In this document: piece after piece, positions 22,674-35,600 of the stretch
How positions within the stretch are numbered: position 1 is the first letter of the stretch
How the letters are laid out: every line of letters begins with the position of its first letter
Source of the DNA: Eucommia ulmoides
Taxonomy: Eukaryota > Streptophyta > Magnoliopsida > Garryales > Eucommiaceae
NCBI GenBank assembly: GCA_016647705.1
Contig: CM028328.1
Location: 10,720,614-10,784,613, forward strand
DNA length: 64,000 bases
Direction: 5' to 3'
Notes under the pieces: generated by a model
Seen by the model: the letters and a program-made list of their open reading frames with translations, nothing else
Database searches by the model: none
Told to the model about the DNA's origin: nothing
Position numbers and translations under genes: made by a program

Positions 22674-24054
22674 TGGTAGCACGTAGATACGTCGCTACTT
22701 TTATGGCAAGTGTACGAGTCACGTTTTAGTACAGATTGAAAGAGTTAGAGTTATTGTATCCACAGGGATTGGTTGAGATTATTGTTAAGTACCGCGATTA
22801 TCATAACCTAACTTTATCTAAGTGATAAAAATTATAGTTTAGATTAATTATATACTAATATAAATTAAACTAATTAAACTAATATTAATAATATAGATGT
22901 TAATAGGAGTAAATTTCCTAGGGATTAATTTCGTCCACTTAAACGTGTTCATTTCAATCTAGTTTACATTAATAGCGTTCATCCTATCCGACAATCTCGA
23001 TATCAAAATCTCACTTACTACCTCTCCCGAGTGTAAAGTGAGTGAATATGTGACTTCGTGTCAACGTCGAAGTCCCCCTCGATCGTCTATAGGACACTTG
23101 GCCACATAAGTCTCGCCCCAACGTCACAGATTACACACTTTCTAACTCTCTCCCTGGTTATTATATCATCGCGTTGTGTTTAAACTCTAGTCCAAATCCG
23201 AGGTTACCTCTCCCGAGTGTCAAATCCTGTATTCTCCATATATCATAACAAGTATATAAATATGATAAAACGGTAAACACAATCGGATAAACATGAACAA
23301 CCATCAACAAAACATCAATTTTATTCAAACACATTTTCGTGGAGTCAATCGCTCCCTAGACAATATATGTTTAGTTACACATGGCCATGGCCCTATATAC
23401 AATGAAATACAAGATAAACATATACAAATACAAACAAGGATTTAAGAATAAAAGAGAAACAAGAGAGTTTAGTCTTTATCCGAAGATGTGACGGTTCCAC
23501 ATCCGTGATTTCCACTTCGAGCTTGATTTCTCTTCTTCAATTTGTAATCTATCCTTGTTGGTATGCCCTTGGAGCTCTCAAGGGACTTCCAAAACATTCT
23601 TTTGTGTTGGGGTGAAGGGAAGATATACAAAGCAATTAAAATATTCCAAAATATCTAAATTGTGTGCAGTATGACCACTACGGTGGTGGAATGACCACTG
23701 CAGTGGTGAAGATTCATTAAACTCTCTAGACTTTCACCGCCATGACAGTGGCCCGACCATTGCGACAGTGGCCTGACCATTTCGGCGGTGAGATTTTTGC
23801 ACTCCCAACACTTTCACCACCGAAGCGATGGCTTGACCGCTATAGCGGTGGGTCTGCTACTTTGAAATATTGTCTTTTTGCCCGTTTTTCCACCAGGCTA
23901 GTTTCGATATAATCGTTTAAGTACCGTTTTCGTCCCTTTTCACCCCGAACACCTGATTCATAACAAAATAAATAAACATATATTAAAATGCTATAAAAAT
24001 ACTCAAAAGCTACCAAAACTGGCTTGGGAATAAATAGATAAATTATACATATCA
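22674..24054 (-). repeat. Solo LTR 2, Athila-related, with imperfect TSD
   Basis: A 1381-bp LTR in reverse orientation, ending TGGTAGCA on the plus strand side as A3 does. The flanking 5-mers are GTAGA (22669-22673) and ATAGA (24055-24059), one mismatch apart. Removing the LTR plus one copy restores the local repeat (CTTAGTAGATCACCAAGG), which confirms the insertion. U3 has palindromes with a different core (CCACTGCAGTGG, CCGCTATAGCGG; 23680-23850). The R/U5 hairpin at 23052-23074 has a perfect 7-bp stem. Confidence 0.87.
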
Positions 24055-24059
24055 ATAGA

Positions 24060-25340
24060 TCACCAAGGTAAATACAAAACCCAAGTGGGTCCAGTCGAAA
24101 CCAAAAAAAGGTCAGCATCATGACATTCTCTCAGCCTGATATCAGGGCACACCTCCTAAGAAGTCACTTGACTTCCTTGAGAAGTCAATTTCTAATCCTT
24201 TTGTTAAGTAGACAACAAGATATACATGTGCTCAAACTACGCATCGACCCAATCCTTAGTAGATTACCATGTTACGTAGGACACCCTTGTAGGTACAGTT
24301 GACAATCTGAAATAGCACAGCAAGGGCCTAACTATATTTTGACTAGATTCCTAACCTAGGAAAGTCAGTGTATGTAGATAACTCAGGTGGGTTTCGATCA
24401 TCCGGTGATCACCATCCAGAACAGTAATACCAATATACATAAACAAGCCAACGGGGTTTCCAGACTAAAAGAAACATTACAATCGCACGCTCAGTTCAGG
24501 ATATAGAGACAACCCATGTAGGCTCTGTCACATCCTTAAATGCTCAAGAGATAGTCTCACGCTGCAGCTAAAGCTGAGGCATATTTTATTCAGGTTTCTT
24601 CATTTAGAATCTATGATGGGACTCACCCCAGTTAGAGTTGGTGGACATTATATCCGATTTCTCCGTTGAGATTTTGTGATAAGAGTCACCCCAGCTAGAC
24701 CTGGGGCACATTATATTAGATCTTCTCCGTAGGAAGTTTCTTGATATAAGACTCATACCAATCACCAATTGAAAACTATAATCCCAGAAAATAAGTAAGT
24801 ATCATCGAGCCCCAATCAATGACTGGGGCACATTTTATCCGAGGTTAAATATTCCCCATGAAGTTTTATAGTCCTTATCAGGTAATCCCAAGTGGGATGT
24901 GGCCAAGAAACTCCACTATATGTTGAGTTTCCCCAAGAGTCTTTGCCCATTGTGAATTCTCTCACTCATTTTCAATCTTGTATTGATATGATGACTCAGG
25001 AATTAGTTTCCCTAACCAAAAACCTATTCCATCAAATATTAATGTACTTTACATGTCTGAACTACATTTGACCTGGTTCTTAGTTAAGTCTGAGATATGC
25101 AGGCGCTGTAATGGAGTTTGGTTAAGCCAACTCATAAAAATTAATATTTAGATATACCGTCAACTTCAGTCTCAGACTGACTAAACACCCCATAATCAAT
25201 TTCTTTAACCAAGAACCATTCCACCAAATCCTGATTTACTTTTCCTGCTAAAACTACATGTGACTTGATTCTCATTAATTTGAGATATGTATGGAAACCC
25301 CACGTAGGGTTCGGTCAAACACTTAAACAAAAACCAAAGT
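24060..25340 (+). other. Tat-like internal region, right part, non-coding
   Basis: Continues the diverged GTAGGAAACCC repeats to about 24540. It then holds two or three ~75-bp units with the GACTCACCCCAGTTAGA and GGCACATTATAT blocks (24610-24840). No coding signal is present. Confidence 0.55.
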
Positions 25341-25344
25341 GTCT

Positions 25345-26640
25345 AATTCTCGTCTCTAGCTACAGAATTATCTAATACCTATCTTTAGTGATAGAAGTCA
25401 TACCTATCTTTCGTGATAGATGCAATACATGTCTTTAGTGATAGATACAATACATGTCGTTAGTTATAGAAGCTATACCTATCTTTAGTGATAGATGTAA
25501 TACCTCTCTTTAGTGATAGATGTCGTTGCATATTTTGTAATAGATGTCATACCTGTCTTAAGTGATAGAAGTCATACCTACCTTTAGTGATAAAAGTAAT
25601 ACCGATCTTTAGTGATAGATGCAATACTTGTCTTTAGTGATAGAAGCCGTACATATCTTTAATGATAGAAGCAATACATATCTTTACTGATATAATCCGT
25701 ACCTGTCTTTAGTGATAGAAGCAATACATGTTTTTAGTGATAGAATCCATACCTGTCTTTAGTGATAGAAGTCGTACATATCTTTAGTGATAGATACAAT
25801 ACATGTCTTTCGTGATAGAAGTTGTACCTATCTTTAGTGATAGAAGCAATAGCTATCTTTAGTAATAGATGCAATACCTGTCTTTAGTGATAGAATCCAT
25901 ACCTATCTTTAGTGAGAGAAGAAATACCTATCTTTAGTGATAGAAGTCGTACCTATCTTTAGTGATAGATGCAATGCTTGTCTTTACTAATAGAAATCGT
26001 ACCTATCTTTAGTGATAGAAGCAATACCTATCTTTAATTATAGATGCAATACTTGTCTTTAGTGATAGAAACTATAACTATCTTTAGTGATATAAGCATA
26101 CCTATCTGTAGTGATAGAAGCAATACATATTTGCCGTGATAGAAGCAATACCTGTCTTTAGTAATAGAAGTTGTACTTATCTTTAGTGGTAGAAGCAATA
26201 CCTATCTTTAGTGATAGAAGTCGTACTTATCTTAAGTGATACATGCAGTACCTATCTTTAATGATAGAAGTCATACCTATCTTTAGTGATAGAAGTAATA
26301 CCTATCTTTAGTGATAAAAGCAATGCATGTCTTTAGTGATAGAAGTCGTACCTATGCTTAGTGATAGAAGTGAAAACCTGTCTTTGGTAATAGAGATGAA
26401 TGCCTATCTTTACTGATAGAAGAAATAATACCTATCTTTAGTGATAGAAGACATGCCTATCTTTGGTGATAGAATAAATACCTATCTCTGGTGATGGAAG
26501 ATAAAAATATCTATCTTTGGTGATAGAAAAGGAACATACTTATCTCAGGTGATGGATGAGAAAAATACCTCTCTCTGGTGATAGTAGAGAAAAATACCTA
26601 TCCCTAGTGATAAAAGAGAAACATACCTATCTTCGATGAA
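25345..26640. repeat. 25-bp minisatellite, ~50 copies
   Basis: The unit is roughly CCTATCTTTAGTGATAGAAGC plus four or five variable bases (such as AATA or TCGTA), with a period of about 25-26. The first ~1 kb is regular; from about 26400 the copies drift (TATCTCTGGTGATGGAAG) and fade by 26900. ATCTTTAGTGAT contains a short dyad (ATC...GAT). It lies shortly before the polypurine tract of the Tat-like element, a position where Tat/Ogre elements often carry tandem repeats. Confidence 0.85.
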
Positions 26641-27052
26641 AAAACTGAAACATTCTTATCTCTGGTAATGAAAGCATAGCATTCCAATCTCTTATGATGG
26701 AAGCAAAAGAGTCCTGTCTCTGTAAAAGAATTAAGGATTCACCAATGACAAACAAAAAACATTCTTGTCTCAGTTGGTGGATGAAAAACCCTCCAATCTC
26801 TGTTGAGGGAAGCAAAATGTTCATGTCTTTATTGGCAAAAGAAATGACTCTTTAATGAGAAATGTAAAAAATCCTTGTCTCTAATGATGGATATGAAGAC
26901 ATCTCACTAAGGAGAGTCAGCTAAACTCTCTCTCACCAAATCACTGTAAGCATTTAAATATGTGTCTTTCAAATTTCATGTCTAGTGGAACAAAATGTCA
27001 ATGTCTCCTTCTTTGTCATTATGAGTAAACTCACATGACAAAGAGGGACAGT
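26641..27052 (+). other. Decayed repeats and polypurine tract of Tat-like element
   Basis: Drifting minisatellite remnants are followed by unique AT-rich DNA. The purine-rich AAAGAGGGACAG at 27040-27051 ends immediately before TGTAGACAC, the LTR start. Confidence 0.6.
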
Positions 27053-28541
27053 TGTAGACACTGTATTTTGTCCCGCCCAATCAGTGTTGGATCAAGTACA
27101 AGTTCAGATAAATTTCAGACTCAAGTTTAAAGGGAATGAATTTCTACCTGATATTACACTTTATAATATACAAAAATACCGGAAAACATGAGAAATACAC
27201 AAAAAAAAATGTTAACTTTGACAAAATGCAATTAAGTATAAGTTTGAGGTCAACTTCGAAAATCTCATAACTTAAGAGGGACTAAAATGATCTAATTAAC
27301 GTTTTATTTTCATTAAATAATCTTTAGTATAGATATAAAAAATTAGCCACTACCCTTAATTTATAGGATATTTCAAACAATTACCTCGGTTACCAACCCT
27401 GACCTTGAAACACTTACAATCACTGAATCTTGTCGGTTTAGCACCAAAAACAATTGTTTCAATTATTCATATTATGTCATGAACCACAAAGAAACAATCG
27501 AATAGACCTTAATAAAGGCTTGGAAAGGTTATGATAAGCCTTAAATGACCAAGGTGATTAAAGACTTGGGCTTAGTTTGGATTTACACCAAAACCAAGTT
27601 GTGTTGACAAACCAACCTAGGCCCATTGAATTAAGGTTATAACCATCATTAAAGTCCCAAACAATGAGCCTTTAAATTACCAAATAACCTTCATAGAAGT
27701 TTCCCACAAAATATCTAGGAAGGGAACCAAGACACTTAGGGTGTGACCAACCATTATCGAAACTAAACCGATTTAGTTCACCACCTAAGTTAGGCATTTA
27801 ATGTGAATTAAATGCCCATACCATCAATCATTATATGCTTAGGATGACATGGATAGGCTACATTCAAGGTATCTAGATATTTTGAGCAAAATATCGTAGG
27901 TGTAACCAAAAACCTTGAATCCTGACTATCTATTACCGAAACCAAATCGAATTGGTTTCTCACCTAGCCAATGCATTAAATGCATATACCATCAATCAAT
28001 AATTTCTTGGGATGACAGGGAATGGCTGGGTTCAAAGGATGTAGATATTTTCACCAAAATATCTTAGGGTTAACTAAGAACTTGAAAACGAACTGTCGGT
28101 TACAAGATAAGTTAACCCGATTCCATCCAAAACCAATCGTAGGAGTGCTCACCAAGAAATGATTCATCAAAGAGCATTAAATGCAATGGTGACATGTCTA
28201 GACTAGGTTCAATACATTTGGAAAGTATTAATGTCAACTAAACCAAAATAGTGAAATTAATCGATACTTAGCCCCTAAACCGAACCGGATGTGTCACATC
28301 GAGCCATTAATGCACCCATGTGCAAGGAATATGATTGGACGAGAGGTAATGATTGTCAATGATTGCCAATCATTAGTAATGATTGCTAATCATTACTAAA
28401 TCTTTGAAGATCTTGCCTTCCACTCTAAATTTGTTCAACATAAAACAAGATCAATACAAGAGACCAAGTCCCCTAGGCCAAACACCCCCCAAGGAAGAGG
28501 CTAGATTGGCTTGCGCATTAACAAATGCACAGGCCCCCAGC

Positions 28542-28550
28542 CTATATATA
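28542..28550 (+). promoter_or_regulatory. TATA box in Tat-like LTR
   Basis: CTATATATA is preceded by a C-rich stretch and followed by GGGGTTATTGG and a C/T-rich leader, a standard plant LTR promoter layout. Confidence 0.6.
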
Positions 28551-29384
28551 GGGGTTATTGGTTCTAATTTATTTCCAAGCCTTGGATGCCTAGCTTCTCT
28601 CTCTAAACTTGAGCAACTTTCTCGGGTGATCGACGTTTCAAGCAAATTTCTCAAATAACACACCGTTATTCAACTGAAATCCGGTCCTGGAAGTTGTTCT
28701 TGAAGTTCTTGGAGCAAGAACTCGAGAAATCGACGGTCACCGATCAACGCCAAGATAAGAGGATCAAGGAGGAAATGATATAGCTATTTAGGGATGACCA
28801 CATCCCCTAAATAGGGTGTTCTTGAAGTTCTTGGAGTAAGAACTCAAGAGATCGACAATCACGGATCAACTTCCAACCAAAAAAATCAAGGAGGAAAATA
28901 AGGTAATCACTTAGGTAAGACTGCATCCCCTAAGTAGGTATGTTTCTTCCAAATCCCCTTTAATCTTGGATTAAACTTGTGTATGTTGCTTGTACATAGC
29001 ATAATTATGTAGTTAACACACTTTAATTTCATGCACATGACACATAAAACCCATAAACAATCAAACTTGATTTTGTCATAACAACCAAACAAACACTCAA
29101 TTTTTTATTATAACAACCGAACAATGTTCAAATCATACAAAATCATTACAAGCATCTCAAGAACATCCGAGAACATGTTAAGAACATGTGATGACCCAAA
29201 TCATCCGAGAACATGTGAGGATTCAAACAAAATTTCAATTACACCATGAGTTGTACATACTCTCTACGATTCTCTCAAAAACTTTACACTGACTCTTTAC
29301 TAACTGTTAATACTAACAACTACTAATAACTGGATTTACTTTCTGCTAAACATCAAGATCACAGTCAGGTTAGCTTGTGAACTG

Positions 29385-29395
29385 ACACACACACA

Positions 29396-29430
<35 letters not shown>
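29385..29430. repeat. AC dinucleotide microsatellite
   Basis: ACACAC... is interrupted once by AT near 29401-29403, inside the Tat-like 3' LTR. Confidence 0.9.
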
Positions 29431-29435
<5 letters not shown>

Positions 29436-29914
29436 AGTATATGGGCCTCTATTCCTTCGGGGATATGTGTGATTCACCTTCAGAAAAATTCCCGTTTTCC
29501 TTAGTTATGAAGAGGACTGGCATAAATATATGGTATTTATTTTCATTCGTTTAACAAACAACTCACACACTAACACTAACTAACCAAAACAAAAGAGTTT
29601 GTTTAAGTTTTTCTGGACAAAAACAAAGAGGTTATGTACATGTCATGTTGTGATTTAGGTTGTTCACAACATTAAAAACGATTAATAATAAACATAATTA
29701 AGATTGTAATTTAGGTTGTTGATAGGTGTAAAATACCGATCTAATTCTAAACCGAATTTGTCAGTTTTTGAGTACTTTATTTAAGTTTGAATATCATTTT
29801 AGTTGTTTTTATTAGTCAGGAGCAGGGAAGTAAACAATAAGAAAACCGAGCGAAATGGTGCAAAAAATGTAGCCAAAAAGATGAAAAAAAGAGGTTTCAA
29901 ATAATAGAGCAAGT

Positions 29915-30302
29915 CCGCCTAGGCGAAGTTTCCACCGCCTAGGCGAAAATTCAGCAGAAAGATGCAAAAACTAAAGATTTGAAATCCGCCAAGGCGAAGT
30001 TTCCACCGCCTAGGTGGAAATCTGTCAGAAGGTTGCAAGGGCTGAAGTATTGAATCCGCCTAGGCAAAATTTCCACCGCCTAGGCGGAAATCCATCAGAA
30101 TGCTGGATTGACTAAATTGCTAGATTGTGCTGCACTGCTGTAAATCTGCCTAGGCGAAGTAGCTACCGCTTAGGTGAAATTCCATCAGAAAGATAAGGAG
30201 CCAAAAAGTTAGTCCTCCGCCTAAGCGAAGATTCTAGCGCTTAGGCGGAATTCTAACCGACTTAAGCACCACCTAAGCGAAGTTTCTACCACTTAGGCGG
30301 AA
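29915..30302. repeat. Paired palindrome array in A2 5' LTR
   Basis: Six pairs of CCTAGG-type palindromes (some decayed to CTTAGG or CCTAAG), each pair with cores exactly 20 bases apart. Spacers between pairs contain TCAGAAGG/TCAGAATG-type segments. It lies directly upstream of the TATA box, as in A1. Confidence 0.87.
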
Positions 30303-30352
30303 ATCGCAGAACAGGTCAAAATATCTGTTTAGATATTTTTGAATCCCTAATC

Positions 30353-30362
30353 CTATAAATAC
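30353..30362 (+). promoter_or_regulatory. TATA box, A2 5' LTR
   Basis: CTATAAATAC lies ~50 bases after the palindrome array, identical to A1. The 3' LTR copy is at 41569-41578. Confidence 0.7.
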
Positions 30363-31339
30363 CCCTTGGCCATGTCTGAAATTGTTTGTTGAAGAACCCT
30401 AACCCTAGTAAAGAGCTCTTAAGCTATATTTTGAAGATCAAGAAGGAGGTTCATCATTCGGATAAAGAAGGATAACTTGCGGATCAATCATTAGTGACAG
30501 TGAACCGTTTCACTTCCAGATTTGATCGTTTCTCTCTTGTTTTATTTTTTGTAATCACTTTTTCATATCTAAGAATGTTGAATCCCTCTTATTTTTCATG
30601 GTATATGGCTAAGATCTTGTAGTAGTAGTTAAATGTTACTTAGGAGTAGTCGAAATCATGTAACCGTTTAGTTGAGTAAATTTATGTTACTTTATCGTGT
30701 TGTTTGTCGAAATTCGATTGTGTTTATCGTTATTCTTGATATTATGCTTGTATTGATAAACCGAGAATACGGGGTTTGACACTCGGGAAAGGTAACCCCG
30801 GATTCAGACTAGGGTAAATACAACGTGACTTTCTAACAACCCGGGAGGGTGTTAGAACGTATGCAACCCATGACGTTGGCTCAGAACTCACGCGACTTAG
30901 GGTCGTTTAGGCGTTGAAGGGGACTTCTTCATTGACACGAAGTCATGTAATCCCTCGTTTTATACTCGGAAGAGGTAGCGGATGAGTTATTGATACAGAG
31001 GTTGTCAGATTAGATAAAAACCGTTATAGCTAACTAAATGAAATCAATTATGCATTATATGAAAGAGATTTATACCTAAGTAATTAGTGTAATTAAAACT
31101 AACTTTATAGTTTTCATTTATCTTAGTATAGTAATTAGAAAACAAACAAAATTTGATTAGTCGAGATAATATGAAACTATTGAAATCGCAATACTCAACT
31201 GAATGACCTGCCCTTCCCAGTGGAACGATATCCGATCCTAAAAAGATCCATTATATTAAAACCAGACCTCGTATACTTGCAAGTAGTCCAACTACCGCGA
31301 GGAGGAAACATATGTGAATCTGAGCGCGTAGCAAGTTTT

Positions 31340-31357
31340 TGGCGTCATTGCCAAGGT
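31340..31357 (+). other. Primer binding site, tRNA-Asp, A2
   Basis: TGGCGTCATTGCCAAGGT matches the complement of the tRNA-Asp 3' end with a few mismatches, 6 bases after the LTR end. Confidence 0.78.
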
Positions 31358-31490
31358 TACAGCAATGTGTTTTTCAATTAAGTTGATATTGTGATTAAGT
31401 AGTTGAATGTTAATCACGATAATTCTTTTACTTTTAAATGTTATGCAATTCATTTATTTATTTTATTTATCTATTGAATTTGAGCAGTGC

Positions 31491-33101
31491 ATGCGGCGTA
31501 GTAAACGTATTGCTAAGCAAAAAGAAGAAAAAGCTAAAGCAATGGCCGGCGGACATGAGAATATTCCGCAACCACCGGAGCTGCAAGCACTCCAGCCTCC
31601 GGAGCATGAGAGGCCACAACCAGTCCTTCGGGACTATTATCGGCCTCTTATGTTGGACAATTATTTAGGGATCCGGAGGCAGCCGATCCAATCTAATAAC
31701 TTCGAGTTAAAACCCGCCCTAATCAACATGGTTCAGCAAAACCAATATGGCGAGAATCTTCATGAAGATCCCAACGTACACTTGGCTACTTTTATGGAAA
31801 TTTGTGACACCATTAAGATCAACGGAGTCGTGGAAGATGTGATAAGGCTGAGGTTATTTTCATATTCCTTACGAGACCGAGCAAGGGGATGGTTTCAATC
31901 GATTCAGCCGGGGAGCATTAACACTTGGAAGGACCTTGCACAAAGGTTCCTCACTAAGTTCTTCCCACCCTCGAAGACGTCTCAACTCCGAGGAGAAATT
32001 GCGTAGTTTCATCAGAGAGATTTTGAGCCATTATTTGAGGCGTAGGAGAGGTTTAAAGACTTATTGAGAAGGTTCCCCCAACACGGTTATCAAGATTGGT
32101 TTCAAACCCAATTATTCTATAACGGGTTGGATGGCCAGACAAGAACGATAGTCGATGCGGCCTCCGGGGGATCATTGTTGTCCAAAACCCCAACCGAAGC
32201 AAATGCGTTATTGGAAGAGATGGCAGCTAATAACTATCAATGGCCTAATGAGAGGAACACGGGAATACAGGTCGCTTCTATTCAAGAATCTAACCATATC
32301 TCAACGTTATCGGCCCAAGTGTCCAAGCTCTCGGACCAATTAGTCACCTTGTCTACAAAAAGTGCTTTGTCAAGTCAAAGGGAGGAGATAGCGGCAAGTA
32401 GTTCTCAATCTAAATTGGATAACGAGTTTGAGGAATGTCATTTTCTGAACAACCGTGCCTACACTTTCAGGCCGGCTACCAACATTCCAACTCACTACAA
32501 TCCTGGACTTCGTAACCATGAGAATTTCTCATATGCGAATAATCAGAATGCTTTGCGGCCACCTCCGGGGTATGGAAATCAATCTTCGGGATATCCAATG
32601 CAATCCAATCAGCAAATGCAACAACCGCCAATGCACAATCCGAAGTCAAATTTGGATGAAGTTCTAGGATCATTTATGAAAGAGACGTAGACTATGATGC
32701 GTGAGACGCATAATCGCCTGAATAAACATAAAACACGGCTGGACTCTATTGATACCACATGTACAAACACTAATGTCACGGTGAAAGCTCTTGAGACTCA
32801 AATCGTGCAACTTGCTAGGGAAATTCAAGAACAACAAAAGGGAAAGTTTCCAAGCAACACGGAAACCAACCCTCGGGAATGCAAGGTGATTAAGTTGAGG
32901 AGCGGCAGAGACGTGGAAGTGAGAAGGCCTATGGAAACTGAGCCGGGTGTGAGTCGTGAGTTTCTGGATGATGAACCAAGAACTAGTGTGGAGGAGGACG
33001 TCGAAGCAAAGGCCGATGAAGGAAAGGAGAAGCTGAGTGAAAACGTGAATGGGAGTAGTAACAGGAGAAAGTCGAGGAGAGAAGAGAAGATGAAATGGTG
33101 A
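31491..33101 (+). pseudogene. gag: A2 gag (broken)
   Basis: Gag capsid protein of an Athila element. I chose MRRSKRIAKQ as the start because it opens a basic N-terminus continuous with the gag domain; the same frame extends upstream to an ATG at 31407 with a hydrophobic stretch that is probably leader. The gag domain includes DRARGWFQSIQ and RFLTKFFPPSKTSQLRG. Stops are TAG at 32004, 32043 and 32688. The last two coincide with stops in A1, and the third also with A3. The C-terminal part has a coiled-coil-prone NRLNKH...ALETQIVQLA segment and a lysine/glutamate-rich tail. The frame ends at 33101, and pol lies in another frame because of an indel near 33030-33090. Confidence 0.9.
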
Positions 33102-34030
33102 TACCGGGAAGAGTCACATTTTCAGAGAATCCACCGATTCTAGTAACACCATTACCATATCCTCAAAGGTTCCAAAAGAGGAAGTTGGATGTACAATTCA
33201 AAAAATTTCTTGAAATCTTCAAGAAAATCCACATCAACATACCTTTTGCGGATGCATTGGAACAAATACCTAACTATGGCAAGTTCTTGAAGGATATCAT
33301 GACAAAGAAGCGGAAGTTGGAGGATTATGAAACGGTGAAGCTAACTAAAGAGTGTAGTGCAATACTATAGAAGAAGTTGCCTACCAAATTAAAGAATCCA
33401 GGTAGTTTTACGATTCCGTGTACTATCGGGAAATCTCACTTCGATAAGGTGCTTTGTGATCTAGGGGAAAGTATCAATTTGATGCCTTCTTCCGTTTATC
33501 GAAAGTTAGGACTCAGAAGTGCAAAGCCTACGACGATCTCTCTTCAAATAGCGGATCGTTCACTAACCTATCCGAAGGGGATCATTGAGGATGTGCTTGT
33601 GAAAGTTGACAAATTTATTTTCCCGATGGATTTCGTGGTTCTTGAAATAGAGGAAGACATAGAGATCCTAATCATCATTGGAAGACCTTTCCTTGCAACG
33701 GGAAAGGCCTTAATAGATGTGCATAATGGCAATTTGACCTTAAGAGTGAATGATGGAGAAATAAGGTTAAACATTTTTAACACTATGAACTTTCCGGATG
33801 AATCTCTCAATTGCAATCGAGTTGATGTTGTGGACTCTTACGTGTGGGAGTTCTTTCTTGCAAACATGGATATGGATTTCTTAGAGAGCATTCTCACAAG
33901 TTCCTTATCTATGGGGGATCTTGGTGAGGAAGGCTCTACCACGGACCTTGATGTTGTGGAATACGTGCTAGCTCTTGACGCTCAACCGAAAGACGTAGAT
34001 TGTCTTATTCATGTGGCGGAGATTGAAGAA
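33095..34030 (+). pseudogene. pol: A2 pol, protease part (broken)
   Basis: Athila protease region. The active-site segment reads CDLGESINLMP (near 33448), with Glu where A1 has Ala next to the catalytic DLG. That is an unusual change likely to hurt activity. VYRKLGL, a GRPFLAT motif and ALIDVHNGNLTLRVN follow. A TAG at 33368-33370 interrupts it. The frame continues without shift into the reverse transcriptase. Confidence 0.88.
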
Positions 34031-35600
34031 GTTGGAGACTCTTCTAAGAAATCAAATCCGCCTCACGGTGGGTTATTACTCAAGCAATTACCGGAACACC
34101 TTCGGTATATCTTTTTGGGAGAGAATTTGACCAATCCGATTATAATTTTATCAACTCTGACGGAAGAAGAGGAGAGTAAGTTGCTAAGAATCTTGAAAAG
34201 GCACCGATCCACTTTTGCTTTGTCTATTTCGGAGATCAAGGGAATTAGTCCGTCGGTGTGCATACATAAGATTTTGATGGAGGATACGTTCAAACCCTCC
34301 ATTGAACATCAACGGTTGCTAAATCTGGCTATGAAGAAAGTGGTGAGAGCGGAGGTGTTGAAGCTATTAAATGCGGGGATTATATACGCTATATCCGATA
34401 GTGAGTGGGTGAGTCCGGTACAAGTGGTACCAAAGAAAGGAGGCATAACGGTAGTAAAGAATGAGAAGGATGACCTTATTCCGACACGGACCATTACAGG
34501 ATGGCGAGTATGTATTGATTATAGGAGATTAAATAAGACAACGAGGAAAGATCATTTTCCTCTTCCTTTCATTGACCAAATGCTAGATCGTTTAGCCGGT
34601 TATGAGTACTACTGCTTCCTTGATGGCTATTCCGGTTACAATCAAATAGCCATTGCACCGGAGGACCAAGAGAAGACGACTTTCACATGCCCGTATGGAA
34701 CGTTTGCTTATCGACGTATGCCGTTTGGCCTTTGCAGTGCACCGGCAACTTACCAACGGTGTATGATGGCAATATTTTCTGATATGGTGGATGAGAAAAT
34801 GAAAATCTTTATGGATGACTTCTCAGTCTTTGGATCGTCCTTTGATCACTGTCTCTACAATCTGGCGCTTGTTCTTGACCGATGTGAAGAGAAGAATTTG
34901 GTTCTAAATTAGGAGAAGTGCCACTTTATGGTTAAAGAGGGGATCGTCTTAGGTCATCGAGTCTCTTCCAAGGGGCTTGAGGTGGACCGAGCAAAGATAG
35001 AAACGATTGAGAAGCTTCTGCCACCAATAAATATGAAAGGAGTTCGTAGTTTCTTGGGGCATGCCTGCTTTTACCGGCGCTTTATTAAGGACTTCTCGAA
35101 GACGGTGAAGCCGTTATGTCACCTTCTTGAGAAGGATACTTCGTTTGAATTCAATGAAGCTTGTATGGAGGCATTTAAGGCGATAAAGGAGAAGCTGATC
35201 TCGACTCCAATAATGGTCGCTCTGGATTGGGAAATGCCATTTGAGATAATGTGCGATGCGAGTGACTATGCCGTTGGCACGGTGTTAGGCCAACGGAAGG
35301 AGAAGATCTTTCGCTCAATCTATTATGCAAGCAAAACGTTAAATGACGCCCAGGAGAATTACACCACAACCGAGAAAGAAATGCTAGCGGTGGTCTTTGC
35401 TTGTGATAAGTTCCATTCATATATCATTGGGTCAAAAGTGATCGTCTACACGTATCACGCCGCTATCCGGTACTTATTTGCAAGATGCCAAGCCAAGGTT
35501 GATAAGGTGGATTCTTTTATTACAAGAGTTTGATGCTGAGATAAGGGACAAAAAGGGGAGTGAAAACGTTGTTGCCGACCATTTGTCGAGGTTGATTCAA
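34031..35600 (+). pseudogene. pol: A2 pol, reverse transcriptase and RNase H (broken)
   Basis: The RT is nearly intact: WRVCIDYRRLNK, CFLDGYSGYNQIAIAPEDQEK, RRMPFGLCSAPATYQRC and the catalytic FMDDFSVFG near 34808. TAG at 34910-34912 follows the thumb start. RNase H has CDASDYAVGTVLG and TTEKEMLAVVFA. It reads TYHAA where an Asp is expected, so one catalytic residue is lost. A 5-base deletion relative to A1 near 35482 then changes frame. ADHLSRL (about 35575) is read in the new frame. Confidence 0.9.

Larger units (their letters stand above)
27053..29719 (+). repeat. Tat-like 3' LTR, first part
   Basis: Begins TGTAGACACTG at 27053. It holds a TATA box (CTATATATA, 28542-28550) with a downstream leader and an AC dinucleotide tract at 29385-29430. 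It is cut at 29719 by A2 and resumes at 42555 after the GTTGT duplication. The two parts sum to about 3.7 kb. No coding content was recognised; short open frames at 28383-28658 have no known match. Confidence 0.7.
29720..31333 (+). repeat. A2 5' LTR
   Basis: 1614 bp, starting TGATAGGTGTAAAATACC and ending GTAGCA. The palindrome array is at 29915-30302, the TATA box at 30353-30362 and the hairpin at 30922-30944. It is 90 bp longer than its partner because the partner lost part of the array. Confidence 0.94.

Noticed and set aside
25345..26640. CRISPR-like array
   Set aside because: Repeats are contiguous with no unique spacers and lie in a plant retroelement; it is a minisatellite.
31407..31490. 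Hydrophobic N-terminal extension of A2 gag (and 3807-3940 in A1)
   Set aside because: In A1 the equivalent ATG is in another frame and the sequence is leader-like; a membrane-anchored Gag is not supported.
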